Shown: positions 1-12,240 of the stretch, in pieces
Layout of the letters: each line of letters starts with the position of its first letter
How positions within the stretch are numbered: the first letter of the stretch is position 1
NCBI GenBank assembly: GCA_032622095.1
Contig: CP136066.1
Span: 167,162,664-167,226,663 of the forward strand
Source of the DNA: Siphonodentalium dalli
Taxonomy: Eukaryota; Mollusca; Scaphopoda; Gadilida; Siphonodentaliidae
Direction of reading: 5' to 3'
DNA length: 64,000 nt
Made by a program: the position numbers and the translations under genes
Notes under the pieces: model-generated
What the model was told of the DNA's origin: nothing
The model's input: only the letters and a program-made list of their open reading frames with translations
Databases searched by the model: none

Positions 1-469
1 GTGCATATATATAATATAACATTTATTTGATACGTTTACTTGAAAACTGTCAAAAAATTACTGGACAACGACAATTGGTATTTTCGCATTCCGGCTAATC
101 TGCCATCCGTAACATTACTTCGTACTCAAAATACTTTCAAATAATGGAAATCTGGTTACCTTATTCTACGACTCGGAGACTATCTAAACCAACAACAACA
201 CATGAGTACAGCCTAGTATATCCCTTTAAATTAATACTGATTTGTATACTATATTATCAGAACAATTCAACCTGTGCTGTTGGGGAACTTCAATATGATC
301 CTATAGCTCTCCCATAGCAGTTGAGGCCTATATGCATGCATAATGAGTCATCAGTGGGTGAATTTGGTGATGCTAGCCCATCGTGCGGATAGGTCACTAA
401 AGTCTGGGGACCTTATTCTGCAAATGACAGGCACACTATTTCCAGGCTTGGTCACTATGTATTAACTCT
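1..469. repeat. Left edge; short hairpin repeat fragment at about 332-450
   Basis: The stretch 332-450 matches the repeats at 15622-16042 and 16483-16588. It shares a GGTGAATTTGGTGATGCTAGC segment and the end GGGGACCTTATTCTGCAAATG. The first 330 bp hold nothing recognisable. Confidence 0.4.
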
Positions 470-1540
470 TGCCACGAATCTCTACTCTAGCTACGCCCGT
501 AGAGATCATATTCCGCCAGTACAAAACCTGGGAACTTTGTGATCTTGTGACACGGAAATGTATTACATTTAAAATTAGTGCAGGTAATATATCTCTTAGT
601 TATTCAGGGGGAGGGGAGGTCGAAAAAAAATTGCAGGCACGTATGCTGATTTTTGACTTTCGACCCTTGTTGGGACCCACCCACCCCCGCGTCCAATTTG
701 TTTTCCGTTTTCGGCAGTTTTTTCCGACCATTTTTGGACACCCACCCCTTTTAACACCAAAACAGAGATTTGCGGGGGGAAATTCACTGTAAACAGCTGT
801 ATATGAATTTCTGTGCATACTATTAGTCATGGATGTTAATATTGACATGTAATAGGAACAAGTCATTTTGGGGTCATTCGGTAAAAAAAAACATGGCTGC
901 CAGCAGCCATCTTGGATTTTAAGATTAGATACATTAGCATGGGCTACAGGCTATACTGTTTGTCTGATCATCATGAAATTTTTTATGTATGTTAATATTG
1001 ACATATAGATGTATTTTAAGCCAAACTTATTGCAAAAACAGTCAAAAAAACTTGCAGGAAAAATATTTTTTGAGTTGCGGAATTGTTTTGTTGTTGGTCC
1101 TATCGACCACCCACCCCGGCATATGTGCCCGGAAAAAAACTTTTTTTCCACCCCTGAGTTATTACGTGTTCCTTAATAATGTACTTCACTGTAGGTGAAG
1201 GTCCCAACTCAAAATTAAAGAGTTAAGTCACTTTGTGGGCGATTCTGCTTTGCGTCGCTTACAATTATGGAATTTCTCCCGGCTAATTAATTCAATGATT
1301 ACTGCGATATCGGTTCACAAAAGTAACAAAACTCATGCAATATCGAGCAGAGACCACCCATACTGTGAAGTAGATTATTGAGGAACAAGTGCTAACACGA
1401 AATATCATTCCCTGCCGTGTGTGTTCAATGTTATATAAAGTTCCCTGTCAGAACGGTCAAAAAATTAAAAAAAAGTTCCCAGGTTTTGTACTGGTGGAAT
1501 ATGATCTCTACGGGCGTAGATAAGGCAGAGATTCGTGGCA
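470..1540. mobile_element. Non-autonomous DNA transposon of 1.07 kb with terminal inverted repeats of about 65 bp
   Basis: The left end starts TGCCACGAATCTCT and runs through TACGCCCGTAGAGATCATAT to GGGAACTTT. The right end is its near-exact reverse complement, finishing AGAGATTCGTGGCA at 1540. The interior has G- and C-rich blocks (GACCACCCACCC) but no credible protein. A target duplication is not clear. A related end is seen alone at about 28918-28985. Confidence 0.75.
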
Positions 1541-2040
1541 TGATCTAACTATGTTTCATACACAGAGAATGACTGACAACCAACTGACATTGACACCAGA
1601 ACCATGCTAAGGAAGTGGAATTCTAATGTAACTTATTCTAATAGGGAATGCTCCAGACGGGAGACCAACCACCCACCCACAACAAATAATATAAACACAC
1701 AATGAAAACATCCGCTAGCACATGCGCAATACGAGATCTGATATGATATTTTACTACGAATGCAATGATAACGCCTATACTAGCTATCAGTAGTACAGTT
1801 GCAATCAAAATAATACAAACAATTACCAGATATATATATTCGTTTAGGCCATGTTTATAGTCACAGTTGGCAGGGGGGTTTTGTGTCATATATTACATAT
1901 GTTGAAAACTGGTTCACTTGGGATCTATAATTATGACTTGGGCACATATAACTTATTAGAACCGATTTTGGGCTCAGGGTAGCCTAAGGCAACTATATGT
2001 TTTTTTTTAAATATAAAAATTAGTATCATTCATTTAACTC
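1541..2040. other. No clear gene; hydrophobic minus-strand reading frame at 1638-1889
   Basis: The minus-strand frame encodes a 23-residue or longer hydrophobic run (LVIVCIILIATVLLIASIGV) followed by basic residues, like a single-pass membrane segment. It has no obvious splice sites, signal or homolog that I recognise. A chance AT-rich translation is the simpler reading. Confidence 0.15.
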
Positions 2041-5000
2041 CAATTTGGGCACTGTACATAACCTATTCCATCACTGTTAGGTATCTACTTCCAGCACTTT
2101 TGTTGTTTGTGGATAGGTATGCATCTATGCAAATAGTTTGCACAAAGTTTGGGCTCCTCGGTGGGTTTTAAGGGTATGGAGACAGCCCAACACCCACAGC
2201 ACCCATGATAAAACCATACAGCACCCGTGCCTATGAAAACATATTTCTGAGTCAGCCATCTCTCAGACTATACCCATTCTGAAAATGATTCCACATTTCA
2301 CTTTAGAATATATAGAGGCAATGGGAAAAAATGATTTGGGCACCTGAATGGCATTTTGGGCTCTGGTCAGGGGGGAATATTTGGGTTTTTTAATGGTTAA
2401 ATTGGTATATTTAACTGGAATTGGGTCCTGTGACCCATTATATGTATATACTTCTAGGTCTCCTAATGTTTTTGGAAAGATCTGCATCATTATAAGAAGA
2501 TATGCTAAAAGTTTGGGCTCCTTAGTGGGTTTTAAGGGTATGGAGACAGCCCAACACCCACAGCACCCATGACAATTCAAGTTAAATTGGTATATTTAAC
2601 TTGAATTGGGCCATATGACCCATTATATGTATCTACTTCCAGCACTTTTGTTGTTTGTAGATAGGTATGCATCTATGCAAATAGTTTGCACAAAGTTTGG
2701 GCTCTTCGGTGGGTTTTAAGGGTATGGAAACAGCCCAACACCCACAGCACCCATGATAAAACCATACAGCACCCATGCCTATGAAAACTTATTTCTGAGT
2801 CAGCCATCTCTCAGACTATACCCATTCTGAAAATGATTCCACATTTCACTTTAGAATATATAGAGGCAATGGGAAAAGATGATTTGGGCACCTGAATGGC
2901 ATTTTGGGCTCTGGTCAGGGGGGAATATTTGTTTTTTTTAATGGTTAAATTGGTATATTTAACTGGAATTGGGTCCTGTGACCCATTATAGGTATATACT
3001 TCTAGGTCTCCTAGTGTTTTTGGAAAGATCTGCATCATTATAAGAAGATATGCAAAAGTTTGGGCTCCTTAGTGGGTTTTAAGGGTATGGAGACAGCCCA
3101 GCACCCATGACAATTCAAGTTAAATTGGTATATTTAACTTGAATTGGGCCATATGACCCATTATATGTATCTACTTCCAGCACTTTTGTTGTTTGTGGAT
3201 AGGTATGCATCTATGCAAATAGTTTGCACAAAGTTTGGGCTCGTCGGTGGGTTTTAAGGGTATGGAAACAGCCCAACACCCACAGCACCCATGATAAAAC
3301 CATACAGCACCCGTGCCTATGAAAACATATTTCTGAGTCAGCCATCTCTCAGACTATACCCATTCTGAAAATGATTCCACATTTCACTTTAGAATATATA
3401 GAGGCAATGGCAAAAGATGATTTGGGCACCTGAATGGCATTTTGGGCTCTGGTCAGGGGGGGAATATTTGTTTTTTTTTAATGGTTAAATTGGTATATTT
3501 AACTGGAATTGGGTCCTGTGACCCATTATAGGTATATACTTCTAGGTCTCCTAGTGTTTTTGGAAAGATCTGCATCATTATAAGAAGATATGCAAAAGTT
3601 TGGGCTCCTTAGTGGGTTTTAAGGGTATGGAGACAGCCCAGCACCCATGACAATTCAAGTTAAATTGGTATATTTAACTTGAATTGGGCCATATGACCCA
3701 TTATATGTATCTACTTCCAGCACTTTTGTTGTTTGTGGATAGGTATGCATCTATGCAAATAGTTTGCACAAAGTTTGGGCTCGTCGGTGGGTTTTAAGGG
3801 TATGGAAACAGCCCAACACCCACAGCACCCATGATAAAACCATACAGCACCCGTGCCTATGAAAACATATTTCTGAGTCAGCCATCTCTCAGACTATACC
3901 CATTCTGAAAATGATTCCACATTTCACTTTAGAATATATAGAGGCAATGGGAAAAAATGATTTGGGCACCTGAATGGCATTTTGGGCTCTGGTCAGGGGG
4001 GAATATTTGGGTTTTTTAATGGTTAAATTGGTATATTTAACTGGAATTGGGTCCTGTGACCCATTATATGTATATACTTCTAGGTCTCCTAGTGTTTTTG
4101 GAAAGATCTGCATCATTATAAGAAGATATGCAAAAGTTTGGGCTCCTTAGTGGGTTTTAAGGGTATGGAGACAGCCCAACACCCACAGCACCCATGACAA
4201 TTCAAGTTAAAATGGTATATTTAACTTGAATTGGGTCATATGACCCATTATAGGTATCTATTTCCAGCACTTTTATAGTTTTTGGATAGGTATGCAACTA
4301 TGCATCTATACAAATGGTTTGCACAAAGTTTGGGCTCCACGGTGGGTTTTAAAGTTATGGAGACACCCCAACACACACAGCTCCCATGAAAAAAAACCAT
4401 ACAGCACCCGTGCCTATGAAAACATATTTCTGAATCGGTGATCTCTCAGACTATACCCATTCTGAAAATTACTCTACAGTTGACTTTTAGAATATATATA
4501 GGCAATGAGAAATTTTTTTATTTGAGCATATGAATGGGATTTTGGGCTTTGGTCAGGGGGGGGGGGAATATTTGGGTATTTTAAAAGTTAAATTGGTATA
4601 TTTAACGTGAATTGTGACCCATTATAGATTTCTACTTCCTGTACTTTTAGTGTTTCATCTGTATAAGAATATGTGCAAAAGTTTTGGCTCCTCAGTGGGT
4701 TTTTAGGAGATGGTGACAGCCCAACACCCACGGCACCCATGATGAAACCATACAGCGGCTATGAAAACATATTTCTGGGTCAGTGTTCTCTCAGACTATA
4801 CCTATTCTGAAAATTAATCCAGTTTACTTCAGAATATATGTAGGCAATGGTAAAACAATTCTTTGGGCACCTGAATGGTATTTTGGGCTCTGGTCAGGGG
4901 GAGGGGAATATTTGGGTTTTTTAATAGTTAAGTTGGTATATTTAACTTGAATTGTGACCCATTATAGATATCAACTTCCAGTACTTTTAGTGTTTTTGGA

Positions 5001-6200
5001 AATATATTCATCTGTTTAAGAAGATGTGCAAAAGTTTGGGCTCCTCAGTGGGTTTTAAGGGTGTGGTGACAGCCCAACACCCACGGCACCCATGATGAAA
5101 CCATACAGCACCCGTGCCTATAAAATAATTTTTCTGGGTCTCAGACTATGCCCATTCTGAAAATGATATATTTTGGCACCTGGAAGTTATTTTGGGCTCT
5201 GGTCAAGGGGAGTGGAATATTAGGAATTTTAATAGTCAAGTTGGTATATTTAACTTATATTGTGCCATTATTGATATCTACATCCAGGGCTTTTAGTGTT
5301 ATTGAATAGGTAAGCACCTATGTAAATGATTTCCCGTATTGGATTTAAGAGTATGGAGCCAGCCCAACACCCACAGCACCAATGGTAAACCATACAGCAT
5401 CTGTGCCTATAGAATCATATTTTGGGGTCAGTGTTCAATCAGACAACACTCATTTATGAAACATGATTCCACATATGACTTTAGAGTATAGGCAGGCGAT
5501 CAACAGAAAATATTTTGTTACCTGGAAGGGAATTTGGGCGAGGGGAGAGGAATATTTGTGTTTTTAATAGCCATATTGGTATTTTAGGCTTAGGAATCAG
5601 TCCAACACCCATACCACCCATGATAAAACATATGGCACTGGTACCTATAAAATAATATTTTGGGGTCAGTGTTATCTCAGACACCGAAAAAAATATTATT
5701 TGGGCACCTGGAAGGGATTTTGGGCTGAGGGGGAGGTGAATATTTGTGTTTAATAGTCAAATGGATAATTTTAACTTGAATTGGGCCCAGTAACCCATTT
5801 AATGTTTGGGCACGTTGAAGGGATTTTGGGCTCAGGTGAGGTGAATATTTGTGTTTAAAGTCGATTGGGTATTTTTTAACTTGAATTGGGCCCAGTACCC
5901 ATTAATTTGTTAATGGATAGATCTGCATCTGCATAAAATATTTACAGAAGTTTGAGCTCCTGGTTGGGATTGAAGGGCACGGATCTGGCCCAACACCTGC
6001 AGCACCCATGATAAATTCCAATGGACCATGCAACACCTGTGATTATGAAATAATATTTTGGGGTCAGTCTCAGACTCTACTCATTCTGAAAATGATTCCA
6101 CATTTGACTTTAGAATATAGGCAGGCACTGAACAAAACAATTTGGCCACATGAAAGGGATTTTGGTCTCAGTGGGGAGGTGAATATTTGTTTGTTCATGG
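2041..6200 (+). repeat. Satellite array 1: composite unit of about 540 bp, decaying rightward to monomers of about 350 bp
   Basis: The marker CAGCACCCRTGCCTATGAAAA recurs at about 2221, 2769, 3307, 3847 and 4404, giving spacings of 548, 538, 540 and 557. From 4404 the copies degrade, and the CCATACAGC landmark falls at about 4756, 5107 and 5393, a shorter period of roughly 350 or less. Every open frame here, including the repeated minus-strand peptide starting MMQIFPKTLG, is a translation of the satellite. Array 2 at 17460-25858 is the same satellite inverted. Confidence 0.9.
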
Positions 6201-7425
6201 TCTAATTGGTATTATTAAATTGCATTTGATGAGCGAAATAAGCTCATATCAATATAGGCTCTGTGTGGAGATAAACGTCCAATATGGGACCATGATTTCC
6301 ATACAAATAAGCACGCAACGGTCTTATTTTAATGAGCGAAATAAGTCCCTATTGGTATTATTTAATCACAATATACGCTCTATATGGACTTAAAATCTCC
6401 GGACGCAAAAAGCCCATATTGGTATTATTAAATCTACCGTTTTTGATCGTAACATATCCTCACAAAAATAGGTTCATAGTGGAAATAAATATCAACATAT
6501 GATTCAATAGACTTATTTGATTCAGAAATAAGCCCACAGTGAGCTTATAGCCATTACGCCATTGAATCGCGAGGGTCGCATATATAAAACATAAAGAGTG
6601 TGCATCTGATATTGGTCATGTCGATGAAAAAAGCTAGATTAATAATAATAATATGGGTTTATTTCGTACGAAAATAGTCCCATATTGGACTGTTTAAAAA
6701 AACCGCGTTTTAGGTCCATATATAAAGCTTATATTAAATAACGCCAATATGAGCTTATTTCGCACATTAAAATAAAACCGTTATGTGCTTATTTTCACGA
6801 GGATGAAATGTACATGGAAAGTCTTGTGTTGGTTTATTCGTGTTATTTTTCAGCCTGTTCTTGAGAAAATAAGCCCATAATCTGATTCTGAAATAAGCAC
6901 ATATTAAGCTTAAACCCTTATTCCGTTGATTGGCGCGAGCCACAGTGAGAACACCGTACAAAGAGCGTAGCTTTGGTAAGTCGTGTTGATGGAAAAAGGT
7001 TAGATTAAATAATGCCAATATGGGCTTATTTCGTATGTAAATAGTCCCATATTGTACTGTTTTAAACAGCCTGTTCCCAAAAAAAAACGGGCACATTATC
7101 TGCTTATAATAAATATTTTTTTAGGTAGATAATCTGCTTAGAATCGCCTCACTTTGAGTCGATAATGTGCTAAAAATGAGAGCATAGTCACATTATCGAC
7201 TGACAATGAGTCGATTGTAAACAGATTGTGTGCGGAAAATGACACAAATAAGCCAACTTACGACTTTCAAGTGTAAGCTCTTTAACATGTGTTTTCAATG
7301 TGGCCCGCGCCATAGAACCAGATAACGATATGATCTATTATCTGCTTATTTTACAATTAAATAATCATATTATGTACTTATTTCACATTATGGGCCGATT
7401 ATGTGCGTATTTGCGCGAGGATATG
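6200..7425. repeat. AT-rich dispersed repeat field with ATAAGC/GCTTAT motifs, left block
   Basis: Variants of GCTTATTTCG, CCCATATTGG and TATTATTTAAT recur in both orientations. The last part (7066-7425) is copy 1 of a repeat of about 350 bp described separately. Short open frames are chance. Confidence 0.55.
7066..7425 (+). repeat. Repeat of about 350 bp, copy 1
   Basis: The copy opens AACAGCCTGTTC, passes through GATAATCTGCTTAGAATCGC and AGTCGATAATGTGCT, and ends GCGAGGATATG. Further copies in the same orientation lie at about 8490-8766, 9492-9843, 12296-12661 and 13203-13545. The foldback element at 7437 begins immediately after this copy. Confidence 0.65.
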
Positions 7426-7436
7426 TTGTGACACGA

Positions 7437-8440
7437 GCTCCATGAATTCCGTTCCCAGTTCCCTATTCTCCTAAAATTGCACTTTTCGTTTACTAAATCG
7501 GCTGCGTAGCCAGAGTCATGGAGACCACCCGGGAATCCTTGTATTTTCGTGCGGTGCCACACAGCGGGGATCTATATGAAAGGGACGCGACCATGCAGCC
7601 CCTTCCAAATTTTCGAAAATTGGGCTGAAGTCGTGCATGGGGTGTCAAAATAGCACTTTTCGTTACTAAATCGGCTGCGTAGCCAGAGTCATGGTGTCCA
7701 CCCGGGAATCCTTGTATTTTTGTGTGGTGCCACCCAGCGGGCATCTATAGAAAATGGACGCGACCATGCAGCCCCTTCCAAATTTTCGAAAATCGGACTG
7801 AAGGCGTGCATGGGGTGTCAAAATAGCACTTTTCGTTACTAAATCGGCTGCGTAGCCAGAACCATGGCGGCCACCCGGGAATCCTTGCATTTTCGTGCGG
7901 TGCCACCCAGCGGGCATCTATTGGACAGGGACGCGGCCATCTAGCCCCTTCCAATTTTTCGAAAATTGGGCTGAAGTCGTGCATGTAGCTAAACATAGCA
8001 CGCTTTGTTACTAAATCGGCTGCGTAGCCAGAACCATGGCGGCTACCCGGGAATTCTTTCATTTTCGTGCGGTGCCACCCAGCGGGCATCTTTATGACAG
8101 GGACGCGGCCATATAGCCTCTTCCAATTTTTTGAAAATTGGGCTGAAGTCGTGCATGGAGTTAATTTTTTTTAACTTTTTGTTACTAAATCAGCTGCGTA
8201 GACAGAACCATGGCGGCCACTCGGGAATCCTTGTATTTTCGTGCGGTGCCACCCAGTAGACATCTATTGGACAGGGACGAGACCTTATAGGCCTTTTCAA
8301 TTTTTCGAAAATTGGGTTGAAGTCGTGCATGGAGCTCCAAATCGCACTTTTCGTTGCTAAATCGCCCGCGTAGGCATAACCGTAGCAGACACGTGGCTAT
8401 CCTTGCGGGATCTTCTTGTGCCACCACTATTACATCTAAA
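7437..8440 (+). repeat. Left arm of the foldback: tandem units of about 173 bp
   Basis: GGCTGCGTAGCCAGARYCATGG recurs every 172-174 bp in about six units that become more diverged toward the loop. Apparent proteins beginning MPAGWHRTK on the minus strand are translations of the unit. Confidence 0.85.
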
Positions 8441-8766
8441 AATCACAAACTAGGTCACATAAACTTGTCCAAAATAGGTCATTTTTCGTTAGTCGATAAT
8501 GTACTGAAAAGGAGACCCTATTAGTCACAATATCGACTCATATAGAGGCGATTCTAAGCAGATTATGTGCGAACAATGACAAGAAATAAGCCAACCCACT
8601 ACTGTTCAGCTGTACGCTCATTAACATGTGTTTTCACTGTGGCTCGCGACTTAACACAAAATGATGACTATGACTCCATTATCTGCTTATTTCAGAATCA
8701 AATAATCACTTTATGTACCTAATTGGAATTATAGGTCGAATATGTGCGTATTTTTGCGAGGATATG

Positions 8767-10310
8767 TTGCTAAATCGCCTGCGTTGGCATAACCATAGCA
8801 GCCACTGGGCTATCCTTGTGGATTCTTCTTTGCCCACCACTAGTCCATCTAGAAATCACAAACTGGTTCACATATGCCTGTCCAGCTGTTAATAAATTGG
8901 GTGTAAGTCGTGCATCGGATGAAAATAATGAAAAAAATGTCATTTTTCGTTGCAAATCGTCTGCGTAGGCATATCCATAGCAGCCACGGGGCTCTCGTTG
9001 TGGATTCTTCTTATGCCACCACTAGTCCATCGAGAGATCACAAACTGGTTCACATACGCCTGTCCAGCTGTTCAAAAATTGGGCGTAAGTCGTGCGTGGG
9101 GTCAAAATAATGAAACAAAGTTCATTTTTCGTTGCTAAATCGCCTGCGTAGGCATAACCATAGCAGTCACGAGACTATCCGTGTGGATTTTTCTTCTGCC
9201 ACCACCAGTCCATCTAGAAATCACAAATCAATTAACATGCTCCCGTCCAGCTGTTCACAAATTGAGCGTAAGTCGTGCGTGGGGTTAAAATAATGAACAA
9301 AAATTAATTTTTCGTTGCTAAATCGCCTGCGTAGGCATAACCATAGACGCTACGGGGCTATCCTTGTGGATTCTTCTTGTGCCGCTACAAGTCCATCTAG
9401 AAATCACAAAATATGTCATATAAACTTGTCCAGCTGTTCAACAGTTGGGCGTAAATCGTGCGTGGGGTAAAAATATGACATTTTTCGTTGCTTAATCCTG
9501 AAAACCAGCACATTATTTGCTGAGAAGAAACAATAATTTAGGTAGATAATCTGCTTAGAATCGCCTAATTTTGAGTCGACAATGTGCTGAAAATGAGTTC
9601 CTATTAGTCAAATTATCGACTCATATAGAGGCGATTCTAAGTAAATTATGTGCTGACAATGACAAAAATAATAACCAAACTTTTCAGGTGTACGCTCATT
9701 AGCATGTATTTTCACTGTGGCACGCGCCAAAACACGAAATGACGACTATGACTCCATTATCTGCTTATTTCATAACCAAATAATCACTTTAAGTACCTAA
9801 TTAAAATTTAGGTCGGTTTTGTGCGTATTCGTGCGAGGATATGTTACTAAATCGCCTGCGTTGGCATAACCATAGCAGCCACGGGGCTACCCTTGTGGAT
9901 TCTTCTTATACCACAATTAGTCCATCTATAAATCACAAACTAGTTCACATACGCCTGTCCAGCTGTTCAAAAATTGGGCGTAAGTCGTGCGTGGGGTCAA
10001 AATAATGAAAAAAGAGATATTTTTCGTTGCTAAATCGCCTGCGTAGGCATACACATAGCAGCCACGAGGGTATCCTTGTGGATGCTTCTTATGCCACCAC
10101 TAGTCCATCTAAAAATCACAAACATAGTCACATAAGCCTGTCCAGTTGTTCAAAAATTGGGCGTAAGTCGTGCGTGGGGTCAAAATAATGAAAAAAATCA
10201 TTTCTCATTGCTAAATCGCCTGCGTAGGCATAACCGTAGCTGCCACGAGTCTATCCTTTTGGAATCTTCTTGTGCCACCAATAGTGCATCGAAACATCAC
10301 AAACTAGGTC
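8767..10310 (+). repeat. Foldback loop: diverged tandem units of 181-183 bp
   Basis: TTGCTAAATCGCCTGCGTWGG recurs at about 8767, 8950, 9132, 9315, 9844, 10027 and 10208. The units align with the arm unit (same order of TAAATCG, GCGTAGSC, CAYAGCAG-like and GTGCCACC blocks), so both come from one ancestral sequence. Copies of the 350-bp repeat at 8490-8766 and 9492-9843 interrupt the series. Confidence 0.75.
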
Positions 10311-11118
10311 CCATAAAATGCAAGGAATTCCAGGGTGGCCGCCATGGTTCTGGCTACGCAGCCGATTTAGCAACAAAAAAAATGCAATTTTTAGCTCCAT
10401 GCATGCACGACTTCAGCCCAATTTTCAAAAAAGTGGAAGGGCTATATGGCCGCGTCCCTGTCCTATAGATGCGCGCTGGGTGGCACCGCACAAAAATACA
10501 AGGATTCCCGGGTGGTCGCCATGGTTCTGGCTACGCAGCCGATTTAGTAACAAAAAGTGCGATTTTGAGCTCCATGCACGACTTTAGCCCAATCTTCGAA
10601 ACATTGGAAGGGGCTATATGGTCGCGTCCCTGTCCTATAGATGACAACCGGGTGGCACCGCACGAAAATACAAGGATTCCCGTGTGGCCATCATGACTGT
10701 CTACGCAGCCGATTTAGTAACTAAAAGTGCTATTTTGACACCCCATGTACGACTTCAGCCCGATTTTAGAAAATTTGGAAGGGGCTGCATGGTCGCGTCC
10801 CTTTCCTATAGATCCCCGCTGGGTGGCACCGCACGAAACTACAAGGATTCCCGGGTGGCCACCATGACTCTGGCTACGCAGCCGATTTAGTAACGAAAAG
10901 TGCTATATTGACACCCCATGCACGACTTCAGCCCGATTTTCGAAAATTTGGAAGGGGCTGCATGGTCGCGTCCCTTTCCTATAGATGCCAGCTGGGTGGC
11001 ACCGCACGAAAATACAAGGATTCCCGGGTGGCCACCATGACTCTGGCTACGCATCCGATTTAGTAACGAAAGGTGCAATTTTAGGGGAACTGGGAACTGG
11101 GAACGGAATTCATGGAGC
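10310..11118 (-). repeat. Right arm of the foldback: inverted units of about 173 bp
   Basis: CTACGCAGCCGATTTAG recurs at 10354, 10531, 10701, 10874 and 11047. It reads as the reverse complement of the left arm and ends in the inverted terminus at 11118. Confidence 0.85.
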
Positions 11119-11129
11119 TTGTGACAGGA

Positions 11130-12240
11130 CATATCACGCTCTTTACTTGCGCCAGTCTATGCTGGGCGCAAGCAATGTTTTCGGTCAGGATCTCTGTTTA
11201 TCTGTTTATTTGTCTGTCCTTCCACGAATATGTTACGTCATACCGGAAGTACAGAATGTAAAGAATGCACTTGCGCTAATATGAAATGATGGCACCAATT
11301 GTAATTTAAATCCACATTTATACTAAATTTGCATTATTATCTCGTTTTATTTTGGTAATAAATCGTTCATAAAAGAACAAAATTGAAAGATTGCTTTCTT
11401 TGAAACTCGGAAAATTATTTGAGATCGAGTCTAAAAGATGCGTGCGGAATCGTTTTTTTCTTTCTCGCATAGAAAATGATGTGCGAACAAATTTCTGGAA
11501 ACTTTCTTCGACGTTCAAAACATTTCCGAAAGACGCAGGTGCATATAAACCATGTCCGGCCAAACGATCGAGCGCATGGTTCTAGACAAAATTGTACTGA
11601 AAAATATGTTGAAACATGGATTATTAAAGCGCCTTATTAATTAACTGGGAAAACAAGCTTTCTCATTCTCAAAGCAATTGGCATTTTGATGATATGTTCC
11701 CGAAGACCGTAGATCAGTCGCTATAAGGGCATGTTCACATTGACACATTGATAATCAAAGACTAACCAATGATCGCGTGTCTTTTATTTAATTGTGTCGG
11801 AATTGACTTTGACGTTTTTTGCCGCTGAAGTGCAATGACATACACAAAGCATTCTAGTCAAACTAGTAATGTAACCCAATTGGTATATACTATATAGCAT
11901 CAGCGGCAACCAATCGTATTCACACCCTTCATATGAGCGATGTCTATATTGTTCTATAAATATGTCAAACAACTCTTACGTCATTACTAAGACCATAATT
12001 AGTGTAATAGATCAACTGGAGATAACAGAGATATTCTGTCCGTACACACAAATATTTCAGCGATGGATGAACTGAAATTTGATATCTAGATTCTCTATCG
12101 ATCTCTCAAAAGAGGGCCCAGCACCCGTGGTTCAAACTGCTGTTGGCAAGATATCACAAAACATGCCATACTGAATGTGTGATGGGTGCATTCTAGTGCA
12201 AATGTGTTTTACTACGGTTTGCGTCATTCAACTGAATAGC
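11130..12240. other. No gene recognised
   Basis: The first 30 bp match the sequence after the empty site at 13563, showing that the host repeat resumes after the foldback. Open frames at 11318-11585 and 11784-11972 show no domain. The rest looks like unique AT-rich DNA. Confidence 0.3.

Larger units (their letters stand above)
7437..11118. mobile_element. Foldback (FB/Mutator-like) transposon of 3.7 kb with tandem-repeat arms and an 11-bp target duplication
   Basis: The ends are inverted copies starting GCTCCATGAATTCCGTTCCC. Each arm continues as a tandem array of units of about 173 bp (left landmarks 7501, 7674, 7847, 8019, 8193; right landmarks 10354, 10531, 10701, 10874, 11047, in reverse orientation). 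Flanks TTGTGACACGA (7426-7436) and TTGTGACAGGA (11119-11129) form an 11-bp duplication with one mismatch. The loop (about 8340-10310) holds diverged units of 181-183 bp and two copies of the 350-bp repeat. No transposase is present. Long internally repeated arms are typical of foldback elements, and 9-11 bp duplications are typical of Mutator-like ones. Confidence 0.8.

Noticed and set aside
2263-4116. Repeated minus-strand proteins beginning MMQIFPKTLG or MNCHGCCGCW
   Set aside because: They recur once per satellite unit and follow the DNA repeat, with no codon-level constraint. They are translations of satellite DNA.
7493-11132. Series of similar proteins beginning MPAGWHRTK on both strands
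   Set aside because: They track the 173-bp unit of the foldback arms and appear on both strands because the arms are inverted.
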